A stretch of DNA of 64,000 bases, taken from contig NZ_QWBW01000014.1 of NCBI RefSeq assembly GCF_004117855.1, positions 1 through 64,000 of the forward strand. Direction: 5' to 3'. The translations under genes and the position numbers were made by a program. How positions within the stretch are numbered: position 1 is the first letter of the stretch; each line of letters opens with the position of its first letter. This DNA comes from Modicisalibacter coralii. GTDB taxonomy: Bacteria; Pseudomonadota; Gammaproteobacteria; Pseudomonadales; Halomonadaceae. The notes under the pieces are model-generated. The model saw only the letters and a program-made list of their open reading frames with translations. It was not told the DNA's origin and did not search any database. Below are positions 7,731 to 18,413 of the stretch, piece after piece.

Positions 7731-9239
7731 TCAGGGCTTGGCCTTCTCGGCCACCGCCGGCGGCTCGGCGACGACCGGCCCGGCCAGCCATTGGCTGGCA
7801 ACGTAGTAGACCACTGCGCCCAGCGCCGAGCCGGTGAACCAGCCGTAGTCGTAGAACCAGGTCCAGGCCCCGGTGGCCAGCGAGAACACCGTCAGCGCCA
7901 CCGGCACCAGAAAGGCGATGAATCCGGCCGGATTGTAGGCCGGGTACGCCGCGCCGTCCTTGTAGAGGCTGGCGACGTCGAGCCACTGACGCTTGATCAG
8001 GAAATAGTCCACCGCCATGATCCCGGCGATCGGCCCCAGCAGGCTCGAATAGCCCAGCAGCCAGTTGGAATAGAGGCTCTCCAGGGTCACCCCGGAATCG
8101 ATCAGCCCGGCCTTCTGCAGCAGGTCGTAGCCCATCAGCAGCACGCCGACCAGGCCGGTCAGCAAGGTGCCGCGGGTCTGGTTGATCAGCTTGGGAGCAA
8201 TGTTCTGGAAGTCGTTGGTCGGCGAGACGATGTTCGCCGCGGTATTGGTCGACAGCGTGGCGACGATGATCAGTACCATGGCGATGACCACCCACACGGG
8301 GCTGTCGATGTGGCCGATCAGGCTGACCGGGTCGGAGACCGTCTCGCCGACCAGCGAGGCCGAGGCCGCGGTCATCACCACCCCCAGGGCGGCGAAGAAG
8401 AACATGGTCAGCGGCAGGCCGATGATCTGACCCACGATCTGGTCCTTCTGGCTCTTGGCGAAGCGGCTGAAGTCGGGAATGTTCAGCGACAGCGTGGCCC
8501 AGAAGCCGACCATGGCGGTCAGCCCGGCGAAGAAGTAGCCGAACACCGAGGCCCCCTCCGGGCGTGACGGCGGCTGGCTCATCAGCTCGTCGATCGAGAC
8601 GTGGGGCATCGCCCACACCATCAGCCCGATCCCCACCGCCAGCAGCAAGGGCGCGGCCAGCGTCTCCAGCCACTTGATCGACTCCGCGCCGCGAATCACC
8701 ACGTAGAGGTTCATCGCCCCGAACAGGAAGAAGCCGATCACCTCGCCGACGCCGTCCAGCGCCCGCCAGGGCGGAAAGATCGCCGACAGCAGCAGGTGGA
8801 TGGCCAGGCCACCGAACATGGTCTGGATGCCGAACCAGCCACAGCCCACCAGGGCACGGATCAGACACGGCACGTTGGAGCCGCGAATGCCGAACGACGA
8901 GCGCAGCACCACCGGGAACGGAATCCCGAACTTGGTCCCCGGAAAGGCGTTGAGGGTCAGTGGCACCAGCACCACGATGTTGGCCAGCAGGATGGTGAGC
9001 AGTGCCTCGCCGACGCTGAGACCGAAATAGGCGGTGAGCACGCCGCCCAGGGTGTAGGTGGGCACGCAGATCGCCATGCCCACCCACAGCGCGGCGACGT
9101 TCCATCGCGACCAGGTGCGTTCCTCGAGGCGGGTCGGCGCGATGTCCTCATTGAAGCGGGAGCTGTCGCGGACGTCTTCGCCGACCTCGAGTTCGACGAG
9201 TTCGCCGCGCCGCACGGCACGTGATGTCGCTTCGGTCAT
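7731..9239 (-). CDS. NCS1 family nucleobase/hydantoin:cation symporter
   Basis: A 502-residue, 12-helix transporter of the NCS1 (Mhp1/PucI/allantoin permease) family. The N-terminal soluble stretch ends in FNEDIAPTRLEERTWSRWN, followed by the family helix-1 signature WVGMAICVPTYTLGG. NIPDFSRFAKSQKDQ lies in the middle cytoplasmic part. It is divergent from the pyrimidine-degrading genes and shares their control region, so import of uracil, thymine, dihydropyrimidines or hydantoins is likely. A TTGTTGTCTCCT-type sequence reads on the + strand beside the start, giving AGGAGACAAC as ribosome site on the minus strand. Confidence 0.9.
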   Translation of the reverse strand: MTEATSRAVRRGELVELEVGEDVRDSSRFNEDIAPTRLEERTWSRWNVAALWVGMAICVPTYTLGGVLTAYFGLSVGEALLTILLANIVVLVPLTLNAFPGTKFGIPFPVVLRSSFGIRGSNVPCLIRALVGCGWFGIQTMFGGLAIHLLLSAIFPPWRALDGVGEVIGFFLFGAMNLYVVIRGAESIKWLETLAAPLLLAVGIGLMVWAMPHVSIDELMSQPPSRPEGASVFGYFFAGLTAMVGFWATLSLNIPDFSRFAKSQKDQIVGQIIGLPLTMFFFAALGVVMTAASASLVGETVSDPVSLIGHIDSPVWVVIAMVLIIVATLSTNTAANIVSPTNDFQNIAPKLINQTRGTLLTGLVGVLLMGYDLLQKAGLIDSGVTLESLYSNWLLGYSSLLGPIAGIMAVDYFLIKRQWLDVASLYKDGAAYPAYNPAGFIAFLVPVALTVFSLATGAWTWFYDYGWFTGSALGAVVYYVASQWLAGPVVAEPPAVAEKAKP

Positions 9240-9792
9240 TGTTGTTGTCTCCTCGTATGGCTATCCAGTCTCCCCGACGGGGCTGGCATTCGCTTCGCAA
9301 GAAACGTGCCCGAATGGCGCGCCGGGTCGATACATTGTTGTCGTTTTCCGCATCGCCACGGGTCATCGGCGACACAAGTCATTGTTTTTTCGAACTTCAA
9401 AAACCTGCCTCGAGTGTCAGGTTTAAACCCCGCCGCCCCGACAGATCCGTTGCGGAGAAGCCAGGACAGGTATCGAAACACCCTGACACTCTAGTCAATT
9501 TCCAAAGTAGTGCACAATCCGCGCAGCCCGATGCTCAACCGGCGCTCAATACAATCTTAAGATACTGATTAACAAGAATAATATAGAAAACACAGAATCT
9601 AGTGCATGGCATCACCAAACTGGTGAAAGCGCGCCCGAAGAACACTAAATAATTGTTTTTAAAAGCCTCTGAATATTTTTCAAAAAATCCTTGCTAGGCA
9701 TCCTAAACAGCGACTAGCTTCATTCTTATCCTGTCTATGCTGTCAGGTTTCAGGCAGTCCAACAACAAGACACTCGCAACGAGGAACCGTGC
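9240..9792. promoter_or_regulatory. Divergent control region of the pyrimidine locus
   Basis: A 553-bp gap between the NCS1 gene and the beta-ureidopropionase gene, with no convincing ORF. It is much richer in A/T than its surroundings between 9550 and 9740. TGTCAGGTTT occurs twice in direct orientation (9415-9424 and 9741-9750), and AGTGTCAGG at 9413-9421 has an inverted partner CCTGACACT at 9482-9490. The copy at 9741 sits about 40 bases before the catabolic start codon at 9793. These are candidate operators for the RutR-like regulator encoded at 15047-15667. Confidence 0.5.
9612..9626. promoter_or_regulatory. Candidate RutR-type operator
   Basis: TCACCA-AAC-TGGTGA, a perfect inverted repeat with a three-base spacer inside the AT-rich divergent region. 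E. coli RutR recognises TTGACCA-N2-TGGTCAA. The core ACCA/TGGT spacing is similar but not identical, so assignment to the locus regulator is an inference. Confidence 0.4.
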
Positions 9793-10659
9793 ATGCAAAA
9801 GGTAAAGATCGGCTTGATCCAGATGGCCCTGAAGACCGGCACCGACCTGGCGCCGGAAGCCATCCGTGACGCCATGAACGAGGCGCACCTGCCCTATATC
9901 GAGAAGGCCGCCGCCGCCGGCGTTCAGGTGCTCTGCTTCCAGGAGGTGTTCAACCAGCCCTACTTCTGCCCCAGCCAGGACAAGAAGTGGTATGCCGCCG
10001 CCGAGAAGGTGCCCGACGGCCCGACCTGCCGGATGATGCAGGAACTCGCCGCCAAGCACCGCATGGTGATCGTCGTGCCGATCTACGAAGAGACGGTGAC
10101 CGGGATCTACTACAACACCGCCGCGGTCTTCGACGCCGACGGCAGTTATCTCGGCAAGTACCACAAGACGCACATTCCCCAGGTCGCCGGCTTCTGGGAG
10201 AAATACTTCTTCAAGCCCGGCAAGTCCGACTGGCCGGTGTTCGACACCGCCTACGGCAAGATCGGCGTCTACATCTGCTACGACCGTCACTTCCCCGAAG
10301 GCTGGCGGGCCCTGGCGCTCAACGGCGCCGAGATCATCTTCAACCCCTCGGCCACCGTGGCCGGCCTCTCGCAATATCTGTGGGAACTCGAACAGCCCGC
10401 CTCGGCGGCGGCCAACGGCTGCTTCATCGCCGCCATCAACCGGGTCGGCAGCGAGGCACCCTGGAACATCGGCGAGTTCTACGGCAGTTCCTACATCGCC
10501 AATCCGCGCGGTCAGATCGAGGCCCAGGCCAGCGACAAGGAAGACGAGCTGCTGATCCACGAGGTGGATCTGGCGATGGTCCGCGAGGTGCGCAACACCT
10601 GGCAGTTCTTCCGCGACCGCCGGCCGGAAACCTACGCGCGCCTCACCGACGGCGAATGA
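9793..10659 (+). CDS. Beta-ureidopropionase (N-carbamoyl-beta-alanine amidohydrolase)
   Basis: A 288-residue nitrilase-superfamily enzyme with the Glu-Lys-Cys triad in place: CFQEVFNQPYF (Glu), KYHKTHIP (Lys) and VYICYDRHFPEG (Cys). It performs the last step of the reductive pathway, hydrolysing N-carbamoyl-beta-alanine to beta-alanine, CO2 and ammonia. It is the first gene of an operon with dihydropyrimidinase and dihydropyrimidine dehydrogenase, which fixes the substrate among the many nitrilase relatives. The ribosome site GAGGAA lies just before the ATG. The start MQKVKIGLIQMAL is typical of the family. Confidence 0.92.
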   Translation: MQKVKIGLIQMALKTGTDLAPEAIRDAMNEAHLPYIEKAAAAGVQVLCFQEVFNQPYFCPSQDKKWYAAAEKVPDGPTCRMMQELAAKHRMVIVVPIYEETVTGIYYNTAAVFDADGSYLGKYHKTHIPQVAGFWEKYFFKPGKSDWPVFDTAYGKIGVYICYDRHFPEGWRALALNGAEIIFNPSATVAGLSQYLWELEQPASAAANGCFIAAINRVGSEAPWNIGEFYGSSYIANPRGQIEAQASDKEDELLIHEVDLAMVREVRNTWQFFRDRRPETYARLTDGE

Positions 10660-12195
<1,536 letters not shown>

Positions 12196-12291
12196 GTCGC
12201 CCGCTACGCCCCGTACGACCCATAACGAAAATGACAACAACCGGCCCGCCGCATCGCCCAGAGCGAACGGCGGCGCCGAAGGAGACCGACC

Positions 12292-13677
12292 GTGACCGAT
12301 TCCCTCGATCACCTGCCCCGAGCCGGCGACGGCGGCCGTGACGCTGCGTCGCTGGAAGCCAACTTCCGCGACCTGCACCCGCCGCTGACCCAGCGCCAGG
12401 CGATCATCGAGAGCCAGCGCTGTCTCTACTGCTATGACGCGCCCTGCATCGAAGCCTGCCCCTCGGACATCGACATCCCGCGCTTCATCCGCGAGATCAG
12501 CGAGGACAACATCAACGGCGCGGCCCAGACCATTCTCGAGGAGAACATCCTCGGCGGCAGTTGCGCCCGGGTTTGCCCCACCGAGATCCTCTGCGAGCAG
12601 AGCTGCGTGCGCAACCACGACGCCGAGTGCCAGCCGGTACTGATCGGCCTGCTGCAGCGTCACGCCATCGACCACATGCACTTCACCGAACACCCCTTCC
12701 CGCGCGCCGCCGACACCGGGCGTCACGTCGCCGTGGTCGGCGCCGGCCCGGCGGGGCTGTCCTGCGCCCACCGCCTGGCGTCCCACGGTCATCGGGTGAC
12801 GATCTTCGAAGCCGATCCCAGGCCCGGTGGGCTCAACGAATACGGCATCGCCCGCTACAAGCTGGTCGACGACTACGCGCAAAAGGAGATCGACTTCCTG
12901 CTCGAGATCGGCGGCATCGAGATCCACTACGGCCAGCAACTCGGCGACAACCTCGACCTCGCCACCCTCAAGCGCGATCACGACGCCGTCTTCCTCGGCC
13001 TGGGGCTGGGCACCAGCCGCCGGCTGGGGCTGGCCGGCGAGGGCGCGCCGGGCGTCGCCACGCCGGGCCTGATGCCCGCCACCGACTACATCCGGACGCT
13101 GCGCGAGACCGACGACCTGAGCACGCTGCCGCTGGCGCGACGCTGCGTGGTGATCGGCGCCGGCAACACCGCCATCGACATGGCGGTGCAGATGGCACGT
13201 CTCGGCGCCGACGAGGTCACCCTGGTCTACCGGCGCGGCATCGACGCCATGCCCGCCACCGGCCACGAACAGGAGATCGCCCGCGCCAACGGCGTCAAGA
13301 TCGTCACCTGGGCGCGTCCCGAAGAGATCCTGCTCGATGCCGAAGGCCGCGTGGCCGGCATGCGCTTCGCGCGCACCCAATCCCGCGACGGCACCCTCAT
13401 GGACACCGGCGAGACACTGGAGATCGCCGCCGACGGCGTCTTCACGGCGATCGGTCAGGCCCTCGACGAGGCCCATCTGGCGGCTATCCCGGGGCTGGAA
13501 CGCGAAGGCGGCAAGGTCCACGTCGACGGCCACTTCCGCACCGACCTGCCCGGCGTCTACGCCGGCGGCGACTGCATCGCCCTGGGGCAGGATCTCACCG
13601 TGCAGGCCGTGCAGCACGGCAAGCTGGCCGCCCAGGCCATTCATCAGGATCTCATGGCCCAGCAGGAGGTGGCGTAA
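12292..13677 (+). CDS. preT: NAD-dependent dihydropyrimidine dehydrogenase subunit PreT
   Basis: A 461-residue flavin/iron-sulfur subunit, related to the glutamate synthase small subunit, that passes electrons between NAD(P)H and PreA. The N-terminal Fer4_20 domain has the cysteine clusters CLYCYDAPCIEACP and CARVCPTEILCEQSC. FAD-binding VAVVGAGPAGLSCAHRL is near residue 147 and NAD(P)-binding VVIGAGNTAIDMAV near 286. Translation starts at GTG 12292 behind AAGGAGA. The stop codon shares one base with the preA start (TAATG), so the two subunits are translationally coupled. Confidence 0.93.
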   Translation: MTDSLDHLPRAGDGGRDAASLEANFRDLHPPLTQRQAIIESQRCLYCYDAPCIEACPSDIDIPRFIREISEDNINGAAQTILEENILGGSCARVCPTEILCEQSCVRNHDAECQPVLIGLLQRHAIDHMHFTEHPFPRAADTGRHVAVVGAGPAGLSCAHRLASHGHRVTIFEADPRPGGLNEYGIARYKLVDDYAQKEIDFLLEIGGIEIHYGQQLGDNLDLATLKRDHDAVFLGLGLGTSRRLGLAGEGAPGVATPGLMPATDYIRTLRETDDLSTLPLARRCVVIGAGNTAIDMAVQMARLGADEVTLVYRRGIDAMPATGHEQEIARANGVKIVTWARPEEILLDAEGRVAGMRFARTQSRDGTLMDTGETLEIAADGVFTAIGQALDEAHLAAIPGLEREGGKVHVDGHFRTDLPGVYAGGDCIALGQDLTVQAVQHGKLAAQAIHQDLMAQQEVA

Positions 13678-14975
13678 TGAAAGCGATCGCCAAACGACCC
13701 GACGTCGACCTGAGTATCGAGTTCGCCGGCATCAAGTCCCCCAACCCGTTCTGGCTGGCCTCGGCGCCGCCCACCGACAAGGCCTACAATGTCGAGCGCG
13801 CCTTCGAAGCGGGCTGGGGCGGCGTGGTGTGGAAGACCCTCGGCGAGGACCCGGCGCCGGTCAACGTGTCGTCGCGCTACTCGGCGCATTTCGGCAAGAA
13901 CCGCGAGGTGCTGGGCTTCAACAACATCGAGCTGATCACCGACCGCAGCCTGGAGACCAACCTGCGCGAGATCACCGAGGTCAAGCAGCGCTGGCCCGAC
14001 CGCGCGCTGATCGTGTCGATCATGGTGCCCTGCGTCGAGGAGAGCTGGAAGGCGATCCTGCCCCGGGTCGAGGCCACCGGCGCCGACGGCATCGAGCTCA
14101 ACCTGGGCTGCCCCCACGGCATGCCGGAGCGCGGCATGGGCGCCGCGGTGGGTCAGAACCCCGACCTGATCGAGCAGGTCACGCGCTGGTGCAAGACCTA
14201 CTCGCGGCTGCCGGTGATCGTCAAGCTGACCCCCAACATCACCGACATCCGCGAGCCGGCCCGCGCCGCGCTGCGCGGTGGCGCCGACGCCGTGTCGCTG
14301 ATCAACACCATCAACTCGATCACCTCGATCGACCTCGACCACATGGTCGCCCGCCCCACCGTGGGCCACCAGAGCACCCACGGCGGCTACTGCGGCGCGG
14401 CGGTCAAGCCGATCGCCATGAACATGGTCGCCGAGATCGCCCGCGACCCGGCCACCCGAGGGCTGCCGATCTGCGGCATCGGTGGGGTTTCCAACTGGCA
14501 CGACGCCGCCGAGTTCGTCGCTCTCGGCGCCGGCGCGGTGCAGGTCTGCACCGCCGCCATGCTCCACGGCTTCCGCATCGTCGAAGAGATGCAGGATGGC
14601 CTGGCACGCTGGATGGCCGAGAAGGGCTATCGACGCCTGAGCGACTTCTCCGGCAAGGCGGTGCCGCATACCACCGACTGGAAGTATCTCGACATGAACT
14701 TCCAGACCATCGCCCACATCGACCAGGATCAGTGCATCCAGTGCGGACGCTGCTACATTGCCTGCGAGGACACCTCGCACCAGTCGATCGCCAAGCTCGT
14801 CGACGAGGCCGGCGCGCGACGCTACGAAGTGATCGAGGAAGAATGCGTGGGCTGCAACCTGTGCCAGATCACCTGCCCGGTGGAAGGCTGCATCACCATG
14901 GTCCCGCAGGAAAGCGGCAAGCCCTACATGAGCTGGAACGAGGACCCACGCAATCCCTTCCGCGAATCGGCGTGA
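13677..14975 (+). CDS. preA: NAD-dependent dihydropyrimidine dehydrogenase subunit PreA
   Basis: A 432-residue catalytic subunit that reduces uracil or thymine to the 5,6-dihydro form. It contains an FMN-binding dihydroorotate-dehydrogenase-like barrel (SIEFAGIKSPNPFWLASAPP, then ELNLGCPHGMPERGMG with the active-site cysteine loop). At the C-terminus are two 4Fe-4S ferredoxin motifs, CIQCGRCYIACED near residue 353 and CVGCNLCQITCPVEGC near 390. The start at 13677 overlaps the preT stop; the frame is open far upstream but that part is antisense-quality sequence. It is the last gene of the catabolic operon and is followed by a clear terminator. Confidence 0.95.
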   Translation: MKAIAKRPDVDLSIEFAGIKSPNPFWLASAPPTDKAYNVERAFEAGWGGVVWKTLGEDPAPVNVSSRYSAHFGKNREVLGFNNIELITDRSLETNLREITEVKQRWPDRALIVSIMVPCVEESWKAILPRVEATGADGIELNLGCPHGMPERGMGAAVGQNPDLIEQVTRWCKTYSRLPVIVKLTPNITDIREPARAALRGGADAVSLINTINSITSIDLDHMVARPTVGHQSTHGGYCGAAVKPIAMNMVAEIARDPATRGLPICGIGGVSNWHDAAEFVALGAGAVQVCTAAMLHGFRIVEEMQDGLARWMAEKGYRRLSDFSGKAVPHTTDWKYLDMNFQTIAHIDQDQCIQCGRCYIACEDTSHQSIAKLVDEAGARRYEVIEEECVGCNLCQITCPVEGCITMVPQESGKPYMSWNEDPRNPFRESA

Positions 14976-15000
14976 TACCCGCCTCGAGATAGATACGATG

Positions 15001-15024
15001 CCCCGGCCACGAGCCGGGGTTTTT
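15001..15024 (+). terminator. Intrinsic terminator of the pyrimidine operon
   Basis: CCCCGGC-CACGA-GCCGGGG followed by TTTTT (15020-15024), 25 bases after the preA stop. A textbook hairpin plus T-run. Confidence 0.92.
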
Positions 15025-15046
15025 CGTCATAATGAACAGGAGGCGC

Positions 15047-15667
15047 TCACGGCGACAACCCGATCCCCCGCAGCAGAGTGCTGGTCACGGTCTGCACCGC
15101 GCGCTCGAACTGCCTGTCGTCGAGCGGGGCATCGTCGTTGAGCAGGTAGATCTGGTGGTCGAAATCGGCGTAGTGCTGGGTCGAGGCCCAGATCATGTAC
15201 AGCAGGTAGGAAGGGTCGACGGGCAGGATGCGTTCGGCCTCGATCCATTCGCGGATCTTGGCCTCCTTGAGCTTGGCCCATTCGTAGAGGTTGTCGCGCA
15301 AACAGTCGCCGAGCACCGGAGCACCCTGCATCACCTCCGCCGCCCAGACCTTGGAGCCGGCGGCGCGATTGCGCGAATGCTGCATCTTGGCGCGGATGTA
15401 GGTCGACAGCACGATGCGCGGGTCGTCGTAAAGCTCGAAGCACAGCGCGTCCTGCTTCCAGACCTCGAGCAGGCCCAGCAACACCTCGCGGTACAACTCC
15501 TCCTTGGTCGAGAAGTAGTAATGCACGTTGGACTTGGGGATCTCGGCCAACTGGGCGATCTCGCCCATCGAGGCACCGGCATATCCCTTCTCGGCGAACA
15601 CCCGCTCCGCCGCCAGCAGAATGTTCTCGACATTGCGCTGGCGAATCCCGCTCTTCCGCTTGGCCAT
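15047..15667 (-). CDS. TetR family regulator, RutR-like
   Basis: A 206-residue repressor-type protein. The N-terminal helix-turn-helix reads NILLAAERVFAEKGYAGASMGEIAQLAEIPKSNVHYYF in two blocks, typical of TetR. The C-terminal part (TYIRAKMQHSRNRAAGSKVWAAEVMQGAP...) resembles the RutR/YcdC ligand-binding domain. RutR senses uracil and thymine, which fits its place immediately after and convergent with the pyrimidine catabolic operon. It probably represses the operon and the NCS1 permease through sites in 9240-9792. The start at 15667 (MAKRKSG) follows a CAGGGGACGTC ribosome site on the minus strand. Confidence 0.88.
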   Translation of the reverse strand: MAKRKSGIRQRNVENILLAAERVFAEKGYAGASMGEIAQLAEIPKSNVHYYFSTKEELYREVLLGLLEVWKQDALCFELYDDPRIVLSTYIRAKMQHSRNRAAGSKVWAAEVMQGAPVLGDCLRDNLYEWAKLKEAKIREWIEAERILPVDPSYLLYMIWASTQHYADFDHQIYLLNDDAPLDDRQFERAVQTVTSTLLRGIGLSP

Positions 15668-15882
15668 GACGTCCCCTGGACCGCTACCGACTCCCTGTAA
15701 GATATTCGCGAGTCTACCATTTTTCGCGGGATTTCAGGGGGATGCCTTGGTCGTAGGGCACCGGGCCAGGTGACGGCCCCGTCGCCCGGCGGGCAGTTCC
15801 CTCCCCGGCGGACGGTTGCTAGAGTGAAGGGTTACCGGGTCGGCGAAACGCCGGCTCTCACACCCAGGATTAAGGACGATTC

Positions 15883-16359
15883 ATGAGCATCTCGGTAGGC
15901 GACAAGATTCCCGACGTCACGATCAAGACCAACGGCGCCAACGGCCCCGAGGACATCTCGACCGGCGAGCTGTTCGCCGGCAAGCGGGTGGTATTGTTCG
16001 CGGTGCCCGGTGCCTTCACGCCCGGTTGTTCCAACACCCACATGCCGGGCTTCGTGATCAAGGCCGACGACATTCTCGCCAAGGGCGTCGACACCATCGC
16101 CTGCATGGCGGTCAACGACGCCTTCGTCATGGATGCCTGGCAGAAGGATCAGAATGCCCAGCAGATTACCATGCTGGCCGACGGCAATGCCGATTTCGCC
16201 CGGGCGCTGGGCCTCGACATGGACGCCAGCGGCGGTGGCATGGGCACGCGCAGCAAGCGTTTCGCGCTGATCGCCGACGATGGTGTGGTGGAATACCTGG
16301 GCGTGGATGCCAAGGGCGTCGATCAGAGCAGTGCCGAGACGGTGCTGGGCAAGCTCTGA
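15883..16359 (+). CDS. Peroxiredoxin, Prx5-like
   Basis: A 158-residue thiol peroxidase. The peroxidatic motif PGAFTPGCSNTHMPG places the catalytic cysteine at about residue 49 with its threonine three residues before. Another cysteine is at about 74. No C-terminal resolving cysteine is present, so it is probably a 1-Cys type reduced by glutaredoxin/glutathione or thioredoxin. It reduces H2O2 and alkyl hydroperoxides in the cytoplasm. It stands alone between the TetR gene and an ABC importer. Confidence 0.93.
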   Translation: MSISVGDKIPDVTIKTNGANGPEDISTGELFAGKRVVLFAVPGAFTPGCSNTHMPGFVIKADDILAKGVDTIACMAVNDAFVMDAWQKDQNAQQITMLADGNADFARALGLDMDASGGGMGTRSKRFALIADDGVVEYLGVDAKGVDQSSAETVLGKL

Positions 16360-16772
16360 GCCACGGCGTGCTGCGCTGCACGCAAACTGCCTGCGCTCGG
16401 CGTGGTGACGGAGAACCGCGCACTACGCCGAGCACGCTTCTCCTCCCCGTCAGCCCCACCCTCCAGCCTGTCGCGCCCCGCGCCTGATCGGCGGCCCGTT
16501 GGTACCCAGCCAGCGGTACGCCCGATGCCAAGGCGCTTTTGGCCCCATCGTTCGTTAAGCCCCGACACCGACTGACTTCTCGCCCCGAATGAGATACCGC
16601 GAGGCGGGCGCTCTCGTCGCGAATGCAACCCCTTAATGTCCAACGGTTCTTGAACGAAGCAAGCACCGATTTTGGACTACGCTTTATCGGTAAAGGCGCT
16701 CGGCCGGGGGTTTTGCGACGAAAAGCGGGCGCCGGCGACCAAGATAACAACCCACAATAACGAGGGTGACCG
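16360..16772. other. Intergenic region, peroxiredoxin to ABC importer
   Basis: 413 bp without a supportable gene. A nine-bp hairpin (GCTCGGCGT at 16395-16403 with ACGCCGAGC at 16425-16433, 21-base loop) lies 36 bases past the peroxiredoxin stop and may act as terminator. The promoter of the importer should lie between 16640 and 16760, where the sequence becomes AT-richer, but I cannot assign -35/-10 boxes with confidence. Confidence 0.5.
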
Positions 16773-17624
16773 ATGAGATTTCTGGGACTCGAGACGAAGA
16801 CGCTGACCGCCGGACTGATCCTGTCGCTGGGCACGCTGGCCGCCGCCAACAGCCAGGCAGCCGACACCTACACTGTGGGGGTCGAGGCCTCCTTCCCGCC
16901 CTGGGCCTACGTGGAGGCCGGCGAATACAAGGGCATCGCCATCGACGCCATGAAGAAGATCGCCGAGAACGAAGGGCTGGAGATCGAGTTCAAGGACCTG
17001 CCCTTTCCCTCGCTGATCCCTGCACTCTCGGCCGAGAAGATCGACATCCTCGCCACCGGCCTGACGGTGACCGAGGAGCGCAGCAAGGTGATCGACTTCA
17101 CCGTGCCCTGGTGGGAAACCAACGACGTGATCGTGGTCCCCGAGGACTCCGATCTGAACGTCTTCACCGCCGTGTGCTGCGGCGCCAACGTCGGCGTCCA
17201 GGGCGGCTCCTCGCAGAAGGCCTGGATGGAGGAAAACGTCCTCGACAGCGACATCGACGTCAACCTCAAGAGCTACGACAGCTACGTCACCGCGATCAGC
17301 GACATGCTCAACGGCCGCCTCACGGCGGTCGACGTCGACGACACTTCGGCGCAGGAATACATCAACGAAGGCCGCCCGGTGAAGATCGCCGGCAAGATCT
17401 TCATCCGCGCCCCGCTGGCACTGGCGGTCAGCAAGGGCGACCCCCAGGGCCTGCTGCCCAAGCTCAACCAGGGCATCGTCGCTCTCGCGGATTCCGGCCA
17501 GTGGGCGACCATCGTCCACGACTACATCCCGGGCGTCACCGTGCCGCCGGTGCCCGGCAACATGCCCGCGTTCGTCGACACCTACGCCAAGCCCGTGGCC
17601 GGACTGCCCGACCTGGGCAACTGA
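16773..17624 (+). CDS. Polar amino acid-type ABC transporter binding protein
   Basis: A 283-residue family 3 solute-binding protein with a signal peptide (about residues 1-29, ...ANSQAAD). Family signatures are YTVGVEASFPPWAYVE, GIAIDAMKKIAE and DILATGLTVTEERSKVIDFTVPWW. An unusual adjacent cysteine pair (AVCCGANVG, about residue 133) is present. It is the first gene of a four-gene importer (binding protein, permease, ATPase, second permease). The substrate is not predictable; polar amino acids, opines or ectoine-like solutes are all possible in a halophile. Confidence 0.88.
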   Translation: MRFLGLETKTLTAGLILSLGTLAAANSQAADTYTVGVEASFPPWAYVEAGEYKGIAIDAMKKIAENEGLEIEFKDLPFPSLIPALSAEKIDILATGLTVTEERSKVIDFTVPWWETNDVIVVPEDSDLNVFTAVCCGANVGVQGGSSQKAWMEENVLDSDIDVNLKSYDSYVTAISDMLNGRLTAVDVDDTSAQEYINEGRPVKIAGKIFIRAPLALAVSKGDPQGLLPKLNQGIVALADSGQWATIVHDYIPGVTVPPVPGNMPAFVDTYAKPVAGLPDLGN

Positions 17625-17724
17625 TCGCTTCGACCACTCGGCGCCCGATCCGGTCGCCGGTGCCCTCCCGCAGGAGCACCGGCGTCGGTCGGGTGTGTCA
17701 CTCGCCTGACGGACGCGCACCGGC

Positions 17725-18399
17725 ATGAACATCTACGACGTCATCCTCAGGGACTTTCCGTTCCTGCTCAAGGGCCTGGGCATCGCCGTGATCCTGCTGG
17801 CGGCGCTGCTGGCGCTGGGCTTCGTGATCGGCCTGACGATCTGCCTGCTGCAGCTCTACGGCCCCCGCACCCGCTTCGTGCAGTGGCCGCTCAAGGCCTA
17901 CGAGCGCGTGTTCCGCGGCGTGCCGATCATCATCATGCTGTTCATCTTCTACTACGGGCTGGCCGGGGTCTTCGACATCTCGTCGTTCGCCGCGGCGATC
18001 CTGGCGCTGGGCTTTCGCTCCGGGGCCTACCAGTCGCAGATCTTCCGCAGCGCCTTCCAGTCGGTCCCCGCCGGGCAGATGACCGCCGCCCGGGCCCATG
18101 GCATGAGCCTGGCCCAGGCGATCCGCTGGATCCTCTTCCCCCAGGCGATCCGCCACGCCATCGGCCCCTGGACCAACGAGTTCTCCTCCGAGATCAAGGA
18201 GACCTCGCTGGCCTACGTCATCGGCGTGGTCGAGCTGACCCGTCAGGCGCACTACATCATCACCAGCACCCAGGGCAACACGCTGACGGTGTTCGCCGTG
18301 GTGGCACTGCTCTACTTCATCGTCAACAAGGCCGGCAACAGCGGACTCTACTGGCTGGAAGCCCGACTCGCCGTGCCCGGTTTCGAAAAACGCCAGTGA
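17725..18399 (+). CDS. Amino acid ABC transporter permease (HisM/GlnP type)
   Basis: A 224-residue inner-membrane protein with about five helices and the His/Glu/Gln/Arg permease signature. The EAA-loop region is recognisable (QMTAARAHGMSLAQAIRWILFPQAIRHAIGPW). It follows the binding protein after 100 bases. It pairs with the second permease at 19151 to form a heterodimeric channel energised by the ATPase between them. Confidence 0.92.
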   Translation: MNIYDVILRDFPFLLKGLGIAVILLAALLALGFVIGLTICLLQLYGPRTRFVQWPLKAYERVFRGVPIIIMLFIFYYGLAGVFDISSFAAAILALGFRSGAYQSQIFRSAFQSVPAGQMTAARAHGMSLAQAIRWILFPQAIRHAIGPWTNEFSSEIKETSLAYVIGVVELTRQAHYIITSTQGNTLTVFAVVALLYFIVNKAGNSGLYWLEARLAVPGFEKRQ

Positions 18400-18413
18400 T
18401 GACAGGAACCCCC

